This document shows, one piece after another, positions 1 through 9,797 of a DNA stretch of 64,000 bases. The notes under the pieces were generated by a model. The model was not told where the DNA came from. It saw nothing but the letters and a program-made list of their open reading frames with translations, and ran no database searches. The stretch's first letter is position 1. The number at the start of each line of letters is the position of its first letter. The DNA lies in the NCBI GenBank assembly GCA_025765615.1, contig JAIVFJ010000019.1, positions 372,001 to 436,000 on the forward strand, read 5' to 3'. The stretch comes from Zopfochytrium polystomum. Taxonomy: Eukaryota; Chytridiomycota; Chytridiomycetes; Chytridiales; Chytridiaceae. The position numbers were made by a program, and so were the translations under genes.

Positions 1-447
1 GAGGTTTCCTGCAGGGCATGCGGTGGCACAATTTGGAGAGACTTCCGTGTGCTTCTCTTGTTCGCTCGTGACAACCTGAAGAAGTATTACACTCTCACAG
101 ACAAAACGCCCTTGCGCGCATGTGCTACTTTCCTGGATCCGCGGGTGAAGGATAAGATGTGGGACGACTGGCAGGAGGAGAACGTGAGGGTGCAGATGAT
201 GAATTTGTTTCAGAGGAATAGGTGTTGCGCAGCGGAGCACAAACAGTCAGTCGTTGCGGTGGCCCCTGGCGAACTGGCCGACGTGGTGTCTGCGGCAGCA
301 GATGTCCCAAATTCTACAAAATTGGGTCCGATGGCGGCTTTGCACGATAAGATCCGCGCCAAAGACGAAATAAGTGGACCGTGGCTGATGAGATCTCTGA
401 CACTTCATTCAGAGTTGACCAATTTGCTGAGTTGCCTGTTTACTTAA
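1..447 (+). mobile_element. hAT-family transposase fragment (C-terminal part)
   Basis: The frame is open from the left edge of the window to a TAA at about 445. It encodes a segment with the hAT transposase signature: LKKYYTLTDKTP followed by a FLDPRVKDKMWDDW stretch, the region just upstream of the C-terminal hAT dimerisation domain. The usual C-terminal dimerisation motif is not seen before the stop, so the copy is probably truncated or decayed. In an intact element this protein would cut and paste DNA through an RNase H-like fold, but the catalytic region lies outside or is lost. No terminal inverted repeat is visible. Family assignment is fairly secure from the motif; activity is not supported. 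Confidence 0.6.
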
Positions 448-1091
448 CAGTGGGAGGCGACCTGGCCACAATCTGGCATCATCCGATACAGAATCTTGAT
501 ATAAAGATCTCTACCAACTCCAAGCAGTAGACTTGGGGCCTTCCACATTTGTGGACGAAAAGATGGCCGAAGCGCGGGCATGGGGCGGAAGCGGACCTCA
601 CCTTTATGGCGCCAATGAACGGCGCTCGCTAGTGCGCGTGTGTGTGAGCAGAACAAATGGAAAAGACGAAGAGACCCTCCAGAAGAGACGAAACACGAGC
701 AGGACAGAGAAACAAGCGACAATGAGAAAGAGAAGAGAAAGAAGGGAAAAAAACAACAAGAAATAAAAAGAAAAAACGCGGGGGGTGGAAATAGTTTCAC
801 TTGAAGCAGAGTTCAGAAAGTCGGAAGTCGAGTGAATTTGTAGCGAAGGGTGAGAAAAGAAAAGAAAAAGAGAGAGAAAAGCAGATATTGCAAAAAAAAG
901 GAAGAAAACCTACAAAAACAAACAGAATTTCCCCACACCAGTGACCCAGCCATCTATCTGGTCGCCACCAGTAGTACCAGCAACCCACTTGTCGCTGGTC
1001 ATCCGAGAGAAACACTCTGAAGGTCAAGGAAAAAAAGAAAAAAGAAAAAAAAAAAAAGAGAAAAGGACAGAAATCAAACCCCGAAAATCAA
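448..1091. other. Non-coding interval, purine-rich
   Basis: No convincing ORF is present. The stretch is rich in A and G on the plus strand (AAAGA/GAGAA tracts at about 730-770 and 850-910, and an A run near 1050). It probably contains the 3' UTR of the minus-strand gene that ends at 1092. Confidence 0.4.
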
Positions 1092-4000
1092 CTACTCTGC
1101 ATTGTCGTCGTCCTCCATCTCATCTTCCGAATCAGAGAGCACCTCGCGGGTGAGAGTCCAGAGCGTCATCTTGCGGTCCGTAGCAGCAGTGGAAGAGACC
1201 GGCTCTTTTCCCTTTGAGTCAAGCCGACCAGCAGTACCAAGGACAGCTGGAGCCACATCTCCCGTACGTTCTGCACCTTCCACGCCGCCAATGCCAGCGC
1301 CGGCGCCAGAACTGGGCGCCTCCGCCACAAGCAGCGGTGCACCGCGAATGCCGTCCGCCGGAGCCTCAGCGTCCGCTGCCGCTTCACTGGCAGATGCAGA
1401 AGGGTAGGCCGCATCGGCCTGCGGGAACACGAGCAGGGCGCGAAACCAGTCCGCCTCCTTGACGGCTCCCTCAGGGACTGCGAATCCACCGCCCGAGACG
1501 GGAATTGCTTCAACTGGCTTTGGGCGCGGCGTTCTTCTGATGCGGCGAGTAGGCTTGACTGTGGTCGAAACCGGCGTCCCACCAAGTCCTGCGATTGCCG
1601 ATCCTGCGGCGTTGCCGAATGTGGCGCTGGCATTCTCTTCAGCGGGAGAAGTCACCTGCTCAGAAGAAGAAAACGGCAGCGAAGGGCCGTAAGTTGATAA
1701 ACGTGTTAAGAAGGAAGTGACAGGCGACTTTGGGGACACGATTCCCGCAGAAGCTGGTGGTTTGACTAAAATAGGATCGTCTGCTTGCACCGGGTGGGGC
1801 TGTGCTTTCCGGCGAGTCGAAATGTTGAGGGCGCGTGCGTGACGCAGCCGGCGAGCAAGGCTCGGGTACGCTGCGGTGGAGGGCTCGTCTTTCTCCCGGT
1901 CAACCGGTTCCATTTCTTCTGAGCGAATCGGAAAATCTTCAGGGGCAGATAGGGCCGCAGCAGAGTCTGAGTCGTCTTGCCCCCCTATTGGAGGGTTGGA
2001 TAAAGCCCTTGGCCAGCTGCGACGCTTCACTACTCGGTCGGTTCTTTCCGAGGAGGGCACCGCCTTAGGGGCTGACTGGAAGCGTGACCACCTGCTCCTG
2101 CTGGACCGCCTCGCATCACTGTCTGGATTATCCGTTGGGCTCGTCACGTCAGGTAAATCTTCGTGGCTGTCCAAGGACCGGCGACGTGGTCGCGGTCTAT
2201 CCAGGGAAAACAGTTGAAAGCGAGAGCTCTTGCCGAAGCGCGGCTGCTGGGCGGCCTCCGCCTCTTCCGGGCTGTCACCGCCGCGGAGGGGGACCTGGTA
2301 GTGAGTAAGAGGTGTATCGGTGTGGTGGCTCGCCTTGGACTGGCTGAGCCTCTTACTATTTATCGTTGACCCTCCTGCAGTGCCAGCGGTGGACGGTGAT
2401 GGTGCTGATGTTGTTACTAATGTTGCTATGGTTGATGCAGTTGTGTTCGCAGTAGATGTAGGTCCTGAAGAAGGTGCGGCGGTGGCAGTAGTGAGGGCTA
2501 CCGATGCCTCCAACGCTGTTTGAGTTGTTGCCCCTGACGTCGATGCTGCCAAGGTTGTTGGTGTTGAAAATCGCGCCGGTGGTTCAGCACCACTTCCAAG
2601 TCCGGCCCGCCCAAGTCCGTGTCCGTGTCCGTCCTCGGCTGATTCGTCATCGGAAACGTCAGAGTCATCCGCTTCCAGAGCGGGCTTTCGAAGCAGCGCA
2701 GGCAAAGTCCGAATCAGATTGGCAATCGACTTCGACGACGACAGCGTCACGACGGCAGGCTGTGCTGCAGCCATTTGCGAGGGCGGTGGTGGTGGTGGTG
2801 GCAGCGGCGCTGCTTGTGGGCTCGAGGCGTCGGCAAGGGCCGCCTCGCTCGAGCTTCGCACGCTGTTGATAAGAGCATCGTCCTGCGCGCTCACGAAGCG
2901 GGACAACGCTGGGAAGCTCTGCATTTTCTTCAGCCAACGCCGAGAAAGGGGCTGCTGGTCGGCAACGACGACCTCTTCAGCATCTCCTGAGTACACTGGG
3001 TCCGCCAACAAGCTCCCCGAGGTCGTCCCAGCGGGTTTCGATGCTTTCCAGGGGACCGATTGAGTCCAACGGCTGAAAGTTGCAAGGGAAGTGGAGGGAC
3101 CACCAGTGGCTGTCGCAGAGGGAGGCGATCCTGAAGCGGACTGAGACCAGGATGTGTTTAATACGGAGGAGGTTTGGGGTGCAGCGTGTGATGAGGTGGG
3201 TGGAGTTGGCGGAGGAGAAGGAGGGATTGTGGGCATCAGGGAGGCGTAATACGCGATGGAGGTGGGCGACCGAAGGACGGGCTTCCGCCTTGCTCGGCCG
3301 TTGCTGAGAGCTGATGAGTCGTGCTGGTCCGAAGACGGGATGATCGTTTGTGAGTAACTTGATGGGTTGTTTACAGCCGTGGTCGAGTGGGCAGGGATGG
3401 GCAGCGGCAGGAGAGGTGGGGATGAAGGATTGGCGATGGCAAGGGCTACCACGACGGCTCCAGTGTTGACAGGTGGAGGTGGAGTAACAGATCCTGTGCG
3501 AACAATAGCTGCCAACGGCTTGACACCATTGTTGGCAATGTTTATCTTGCTGCTTCCACTCCGGGCCGCAACAACGCTTTCGTGGTTATTCCCGTTGCAG
3601 CCAATCGAAAGCTGAGTTTGCGGGATGAAAACGGGTTCCTGCGACGGTGACGACAGGGACGCACCGAAAGACGAAGTTGTCGGGGTAGCCGATGTGGGAG
3701 TGGATGCAGCGCTAGGGCGCCTCGTCCTTCGCGCACCGATCGCAGTAGCTGGCCGCGGCATCAGTCGCTTTTTCATTGCGAGCCTCTGCTGCTGCTGCTG
3801 CTGATTGCTGTGGTTCTGTTGTTGCTGTTGCTGTTGTTGCTGTTGTAGTAGTTGTCCCAGATCCTGCAGTTGTTGCTGGGGTTGTTGTTGTAGTTGTAGT
3901 TGTTGTTGTTGTTGTTGTTGTTGATGGTGGTGGTGGTGGTCGTCTACAGCCTGCTGCCGGTGGTCCTCCAGGTCCTCCCTGCCCTCCTCCTCGTCCTCCT

Positions 4001-4181
4001 CGTCCAACCCCTCCTCGGCCTCGTCGCGCTCTTCGCCCCCGTCGCCCTGCTCCCGCTCCTGCTCTTCCACGCCGTCCTCCTCTGCTTCCTGTTCCTCCCG
4101 CTCGGGCACGATTCCGGCACTCGCGCCGCTGTGGGCAGGGGGACGGCCTCGGCCACCACCTCCGACAACGAACTGTCTCAT
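1092..4181 (-). CDS. Unrecognised low-complexity protein, 1029 aa
   Basis: A single uninterrupted minus-strand frame runs from an ATG at 4179-4181 to a TAA at 1092. The N-terminal ~100 residues are strongly acidic (Glu/Asp/Arg), followed by a His run and long Gln runs (about residues 80-130). The remainder is Ser/Thr/Pro/Ala-rich with scattered basic patches such as RRIRRTPRPK, and the C-terminus ends in an acidic block (SDSEDEMEDDD). I see no signal peptide, transmembrane segment or known domain. The composition suggests an intrinsically disordered nuclear or cytoplasmic regulator, but that is only inference. It is divergent from the gene starting at 4870. The length of the open frame in GC-rich sequence supports a real gene; introns near the 5' end cannot be excluded. 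Confidence 0.6.
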   Translation of the reverse strand: MRQFVVGGGGRGRPPAHSGASAGIVPEREEQEAEEDGVEEQEREQGDGGEERDEAEEGLDEEDEEEGREDLEDHRQQAVDDHHHHHQQQQQQQQLQLQQQPQQQLQDLGQLLQQQQQQQQQQNHSNQQQQQQRLAMKKRLMPRPATAIGARRTRRPSAASTPTSATPTTSSFGASLSSPSQEPVFIPQTQLSIGCNGNNHESVVAARSGSSKINIANNGVKPLAAIVRTGSVTPPPPVNTGAVVVALAIANPSSPPLLPLPIPAHSTTAVNNPSSYSQTIIPSSDQHDSSALSNGRARRKPVLRSPTSIAYYASLMPTIPPSPPPTPPTSSHAAPQTSSVLNTSWSQSASGSPPSATATGGPSTSLATFSRWTQSVPWKASKPAGTTSGSLLADPVYSGDAEEVVVADQQPLSRRWLKKMQSFPALSRFVSAQDDALINSVRSSSEAALADASSPQAAPLPPPPPPPSQMAAAQPAVVTLSSSKSIANLIRTLPALLRKPALEADDSDVSDDESAEDGHGHGLGRAGLGSGAEPPARFSTPTTLAASTSGATTQTALEASVALTTATAAPSSGPTSTANTTASTIATLVTTSAPSPSTAGTAGGSTINSKRLSQSKASHHTDTPLTHYQVPLRGGDSPEEAEAAQQPRFGKSSRFQLFSLDRPRPRRRSLDSHEDLPDVTSPTDNPDSDARRSSRSRWSRFQSAPKAVPSSERTDRVVKRRSWPRALSNPPIGGQDDSDSAAALSAPEDFPIRSEEMEPVDREKDEPSTAAYPSLARRLRHARALNISTRRKAQPHPVQADDPILVKPPASAGIVSPKSPVTSFLTRLSTYGPSLPFSSSEQVTSPAEENASATFGNAAGSAIAGLGGTPVSTTVKPTRRIRRTPRPKPVEAIPVSGGGFAVPEGAVKEADWFRALLVFPQADAAYPSASASEAAADAEAPADGIRGAPLLVAEAPSSGAGAGIGGVEGAERTGDVAPAVLGTAGRLDSKGKEPVSSTAATDRKMTLWTLTREVLSDSEDEMEDDDNAE
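3786..3935 (-). repeat. CAA/CAG (Gln) codon repeats inside the 1092-4181 gene
   Basis: On the minus strand the sequence is a mix of CAG and CAA triplets interrupted by a few Leu and Asn codons, encoding the Gln-rich block. CAA/CAG mixing is typical of a stable poly-Gln tract rather than a pure expanding triplet. Confidence 0.7.
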
Positions 4182-4700
4182 CCGCGCGTTTCGACAACGA
4201 TTTTTTTTTTTTTATCCTTTTTATTTTTTCGAGAAGTCTTGCTTTCTTTTCTTTCTTTCTTTCTTTCGGAAGCTGCCGCAAGAGGTTGTCGGCCTTCGCC
4301 ACCTACTTCGATTATTCCCACAGTGGCGCATGCAGGTAATCAGTTTGCAGCGCACGCCTGTTGCAGCATTTCAAAGTGGGTGGAGGTGTTGGAGAGTATG
4401 GGACGTGCAGGGAGGGCTCGGGTCGGACGGCAACTTAGTTTACGCACGATGGCGGCACCTTGCAGTCTGCTGCATTCCCCTGCCTGTCTGCCGTAGTATG
4501 GCAGGTAGTCCCGCGCGTCTCTGCTCGACCTTTCGCGCGCGCGCTTGATATTATCAGTATACATATTTTTAGATGATAATGTTTACAATAAACGGCAGTG
4601 TTCAGCGCTCCAACGGCGCCATCACTCTCGGGCGGCACCGTCAGACAGAGACCTGAAAATGAAGAACCAGATGGAGTGAGACGCTGAGGATAGACAGATC

Positions 4701-4747
<47 letters not shown>

Positions 4748-4869
4748 AGTGAGAGTGAGACAGAGAGACAGAGAGACAGAGACAGAGAGAGAGAGAATTG
4801 CCGCAGGGAGACAGGCCGTCGGATCGAATGTGTGTGTGTGTGTGTGTTTGAGCGAGAGAGAGGGTTGGG
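4182..4869. promoter_or_regulatory. Shared upstream region of two divergent genes
   Basis: This 688-base interval separates the start codons of two divergently transcribed genes, so it should hold both promoters. It contains a T-rich tract (4200-4265), a (GA)n microsatellite at about 4701-4745 with degenerate GA/GAC repeats to about 4795, and a (TG)n tract near 4830-4848. No specific factor site is claimed. Confidence 0.4.
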
Positions 4870-7800
4870 ATGGCAGACGCAACGGCGGCGGCAGGGAAGG
4901 GGGCGATGAGCGATAGGAACGACCAGCAGCACCACCCCCACCCCCACCACCACCACTTGGCCGCGGATGACCCCAGTGCGGGGAGCCCTTCTTTCAGAGG
5001 AAGAGCACTGCCAGCATCCGCGTCTGAACTCGACTCGCCCTCCCTCTCCACCCACTCATCCCAGCAGAGTTCGTCAGCTTCAGCGACTTCTTCGACCACC
5101 ACCTCCTCGTCGTCGGAGAATCAGATCCCTCCTCCGCCGTCCTATGCACCGACAAATCCAGTGGGCTCACCCATGCGCCTGTCTTGGTTTGCATCCGATT
5201 TTATTGAAGATGACGATGCGGACGAGGAAGTGGATGACGACGGCCAGAGTTTTACTGAGCACTCCGAGAAACTGGATGACGGACACGAGGAGCCCCATCA
5301 CCTGGGAGCAGATGTGGATTGGCATGAACTTAATACTGTGGCCGAAGGCACCCCTGGCGTTAGCGGCTCGCGAGCTCGCGTCAGACCCCTTGTTGACCCC
5401 ATACAGCTCGCTTTCATAACGTGAGTTTGGCTGAGCCTCTCAAATGTGCTTCAGCTTTTCGGAAATCGACTAACCTTCCATTTGCTCTTTCGTGTCGAAA
5501 GAACTTACAAGCTGAATCAAGGAATCGGCCCGGGCTTCGATCTCGGTAGAATTGTTCTGATGCAAAACCTACTCGAAGCGATCTACGGCACTTGGTCGGA
5601 CCTACTTCCAAGCCTTCCAACTGAAAACGAGTCAACGGATGCATTGATCGGCGGAGAGGAGCTCCCAGAAGCAGAGGATGAGCCATCTAGTCTAGCTGGT
5701 TCGCCTCCTGTCATAGAACCACGCACTTCATCCAAGCGGCAGTTGTCAACTTCAGCTGAGGACCGGGGCCAAAAATCGCCTCTTGTCACATTAACTACCA
5801 CACCCTCACCGGACGAGGATCAAGACGATGTGCCTCTTGGTCGTCTTCGACCGTCAAAGCAACAAAAGTCGAACGCGAAGCCAGCCGCCTCTGAGTCGTC
5901 GAAGAAATCGTCCTCGAATGCCAAAGCCTTCCTTCTGGCTTTGGTCGCAAGAGCGCGTGCCTCCTCGTCACCGTCCTCCCCGTCGACCCCATTATCCTCC
6001 TCATCCTCAGAAACTCCGATTTCTTCTCCATCTCCGGGAGAACCAAGTTTCGAAAATCGAAGCGTTTCCATTATTAGTCGTACACCATTGCGAAGACCAC
6101 AGTCTTTCGACAATTTACGCGATTCCCGTCCGTCCGTTTCCTCTGTTGCCTCAGACCCAGAAGTGACGCCCTCTTCAAGCAATAGATCCATACAAGTGGA
6201 CTCGGTGTCTCTATCTTCGTCCACCTCTTCCACCAAATCCCGCCTATCTTCGATGAAGAAAAAACTCAAGAAGCTTGTTCGATTAGGCTCAACGAAAACG
6301 CCCCCCCCCAAAACCCCCTGTTTCTGAGAATGATGAGCGCCTTGCGGAGGCCGACATAAGACCCCGTCGACACTCAGCGTCAGAAGCAGAGGCGATGATG
6401 TGGTCTTACCAATTGAACATGTCGCTGCAGGGTAATGCAGACGCCGACTCGACTCTCAGTCCGTCCGCCATGGAAGACAGCAAATCCAGCAACAATATGG
6501 GAATTCAGACAGACCCTGTTGAAGACGGTACTATCGTGTGGCTCGAAGATGTGCGACCTGACGAAAATGAAGACACGGTTTTGGGGGAACCTTTGAAGTC
6601 GCAGCCTCTGGTGCAGGAGCAAGTTGAGCTACCAGCACAATCACCCAAGCACGAATTCGATTCCCTCTTCAGCGAAGCCGAAATTGCTGAATTTGCTTCG
6701 TTAACCGCGCTCGCAACTGGATCCTCATCACCTCTTTCTATCTTGGAAGAGAAGGAACGGGATCAGATGATTACTGAAAAGCCGCGGCGACGAAGCAGGG
6801 AGTCAAAACGGGGATCTATTTCAAGTCGAAGCACGAGCTCCGCCTCACACCCATGGACGGAAGACTCTGAGCTTTTGTCCAAACTCCAGCGTTACTCGCA
6901 ATCTTACAGTGCGATTGCTGTGGCAGCAAGCAGTTTTGCACCACCAGAAGCGCTTGCAGCTGCGTCCCAACCTTCAGCAGATGAGAGCTCATTTCGCTCA
7001 GTGGACACCGAAAAGTCTCTGCCGAATCTTCCTGAGCCATTGCTATCTCCAGCACAACCCCCGATTCCACCAGTTCGTCGCACGTACTCCCGTAGTGGCA
7101 GTAACAAAGCTGCGGCATCCACAACAGTGGCCAGCGCCCCAGTCACTAACACCTCAGGAAACACTGTCAGCTCCCCAAGTAGCGTTGCCGCGGTCGAGCG
7201 CCTCCGGCCCAACATCCCCTTGCGCGGGTCGAGCCGCGATTGGGATTACTCGTCGTCCCGCCCGGAACGCACGAAATCGCTTCCGCCTGCGTCATCACCA
7301 CCCCTTGCACAAGCTCAGCCTCGTCTGAGCAGCGACACGGTAGTAATGTTTTCAGGATCTGTGGCCTCTGCAGGGCTGTCTCCGTTAACGGGTGAAAAGT
7401 CACGTGGGTCGTCGCCAACTCCTTCCGACGAATCAGGCAAGTCGTCCTCGCCTACCGTGCTGCTCAGTCGGCGTAACAGCAGCGGCGACAGCCACCGTCG
7501 CGACACCAGCACGTGGTCGGTCTCGTTATCCCCACAATCAATGTCTTCGTCCTCGTCTCCGCCACTGCCGTCGTCCTCATCGCAGCCAATACCACCGCGG
7601 ACGGTGCGCCCTGTGAATGGCCCGAATTTAAGCAAACCTGCCGAAGGCGACTCAAACTCGCGCGCGAAGCTGTCTTTACTTGGCGCTCCTGTGGTCGTTG
7701 CTACCGGAAATGCTGTTGCAACACACGCACGATCCAGCAGCCCCGCAGCAGCAGGGGCCGCGAGTCCACCAACTGTGCTCACTGCATCGCCCGTGTCGAC

Positions 7801-7984
7801 GACATCGATCGACGACGAACTACTCACGGGAAAGGCGCCGTCTTCCGTGGTGAGCGGGTTGGTCGTTGTGGCGAACGACATGAGCAGTGGAGCGGGTGAC
7901 GCCGCAAAGCGCTTGTCTTTCCAAAAGCCCGGCGGTGGTGAGGTGACATTGGACGACGTTTTTCAGCTGGAATGGCGACTGTAG
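4870..7984 (+). CDS. Unrecognised Ser-rich protein, two exons, frame broken at a C run
   Basis: Exon 1 is 4870-5420 and exon 2 is 5502-7984. The 81-base intron has a GTGAGT donor, a CTAAC branch-like site near 5470 and an AG at 5500-5501. After splicing the frame reads well until the nine-C run at 6301-6309, where it shifts. Removing one C gives a continuous protein of about 1010 aa ending in DDVFQLEWRL. A conserved-looking segment follows the splice (TYKLNQGIGPGFDLGRIV), then an acidic region. The rest is Ser/Pro-rich with a Lys-rich patch near 6250-6290. I do not recognise a domain. The clean splice signals and consistent composition on both sides of the break argue for one real gene and a sequence error or very recent frameshift. 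Confidence 0.6.
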
Positions 7985-8390
7985 AGCACCTACCAGTAAG
8001 CGCTGCCCAACAACTCCACCTCTTACTTGCAAGTCTTCCCTTCCGAAAATCCCTTTTCTCGGACTCTCCCTTCTTTTTCTCCCTTCGTTGGTTGGGCGAA
8101 ACTGGTCACTGACCGCAAGGGGCAAGAAAGGAACTGCTGAATTCCAGTCTTTGGTGGCATTGGAATCGATGGATTATGAGCTGGAATGGGCCACTTGGGC
8201 TTGGAAGCAAATTATTGGGTTATTTATTATCTGGAGTGCCTTGGCCGGTTTGGACGGCATTCGCGTCACTACTCCGCGTTACCTCCCAATGCAAAACAAT
8301 CACATCTCCTTTCGCCCCCCTTCTGTCTAACACTTTTTTTCCTTGCCTCTCCCCTGCGACCCCCCCATCTCCTCGGTTTTTCTCCTTCTC

Positions 8391-8451
<61 letters not shown>

Positions 8452-9797
8452 CTCTCTTTCTCTCTTTTCTTTTTTTTTTTTTTTTTCTTCAATAACTGGT
8501 CCTTCGTCCATCGAATTTTGTTCCCACTGGTTAAGCACCCATTTCCTATCGGGCGATTTTCGCGGAACCCTCCTTTCTAAAAAAAGCAACACCTGTCTCT
8601 CCCTTCTTGTTGTACAAATACAGCAAAAAAGTGTTTCTCATTACATAGTCAAAAAGTGTTGGAGACGACTTTGAGGGCGGTTGCGAAACGAGGAACGCAA
8701 CACTTGCCAGCAGTTCGTTAATGGCTTTCCGGTTTGTCGTTTGGGTTGCTGGTCATTACTCGGTCAGTCACGGACGATACTATTAACTTTGTAGCCGTCA
8801 GCCGCGTATCCGTGCGGTTTGTGCCAAGGCCAACTGCGGTGCATTGCCACGAGCAGACAGACAGGCCTGACTGACTGACTGACTGACAACTACTGCGCTG
8901 GCCTGACTGAGCAAACAGACACAACCGCTGCCGCACCAACCATCATCCAAAGAGACATCGTCATTGCGAAGCCACCCAGCGTCGAGCGGCACTCACCCAG
9001 TGCAAAAAACCCGCCCGCCGCCGCCGCCGCCGCCGCCGCCGATCGCTCCCGCTGCCCGAGCTCCAACGGGATCCCACTTCTGCGCGTTCGCCATCCCGAC
9101 TCACCCCGATAGCCATCCTTCCCTTCCCCCCCGACCTACCCCGCTCAACATCGTGCCATCGGTGCAAATCGTTCTCAAGTACGTACGTGCCACAACCCCC
9201 TCTCCAAGGCCCCCACCCTTCATTACTCCATTTAACGGACTGCCCATGCACATCGAATGATACCATTCGACCCATATACCCTTCATCCGCGTGCGAGCGG
9301 AGAGTGTGCCCCCGTGTCGCTTCGCTTTGGTGGACGTCCTTACCCCCGGGGGCGTTCGCTTGCTCTCGTGCATGAAAGCCGTGTCGGGGCCCCTTTTGCG
9401 ATGATAACTATTCGGCCGAACGCCAATCTGAGGTTGGGCGGCAGGGTTTGCGCATCAAGTCCCTTCCCGTCCACAACGCGCCGCAACGTCACTTTGCATT
9501 CAATCCTTCTGGCGGTTGACAAGATCATTCCTTCCCCTCCTCGGTTCCACAGCCAGGAGTATACACCTTTCGACAGGCGTGGCGACGGAATAGCGGGGAT
9601 CCGGCGCGGGGGCGACCACGACTTATCGAGGCTTTGCTTTTTGTGGCGATTCAAGCTCACAACGGCGGGGGCCGTCTGTGTTTTCCCAGAAGGTTCGAGA
9701 GCCGATTCGAGAGTGCCCCCGGAGCTTGAAAAACCAACCCGTCCTTCCAGCCCTCAGAGCACGTCGTTTTTTCGCTTGCCAGTAATTTCTTAGGGCC
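7985..9797. other. Intergenic region with microsatellites
   Basis: This holds the 3' flank of the preceding gene and the 5' flank of the SAPS gene. It includes a (CT)n tract followed by a T run (about 8384-8486), a tandem CTGACTGA stretch near 8868-8887, and a CCG triplet run near 9015-9042. ORFs here have no recognisable domain and are probably chance frames. Confidence 0.4.
8384..8486. repeat. (CT)n microsatellite plus poly-T
   Basis: Near-perfect CT dinucleotides interrupted by a few CC and TG steps, directly followed by a run of about 17 T. Confidence 0.85.

Noticed and set aside
9257..9793. Plus-strand ORF just before the SAPS start
   Set aside because: No domain, odd composition, and it ends immediately before the well-defined SAPS ATG; more likely promoter or 5' UTR.
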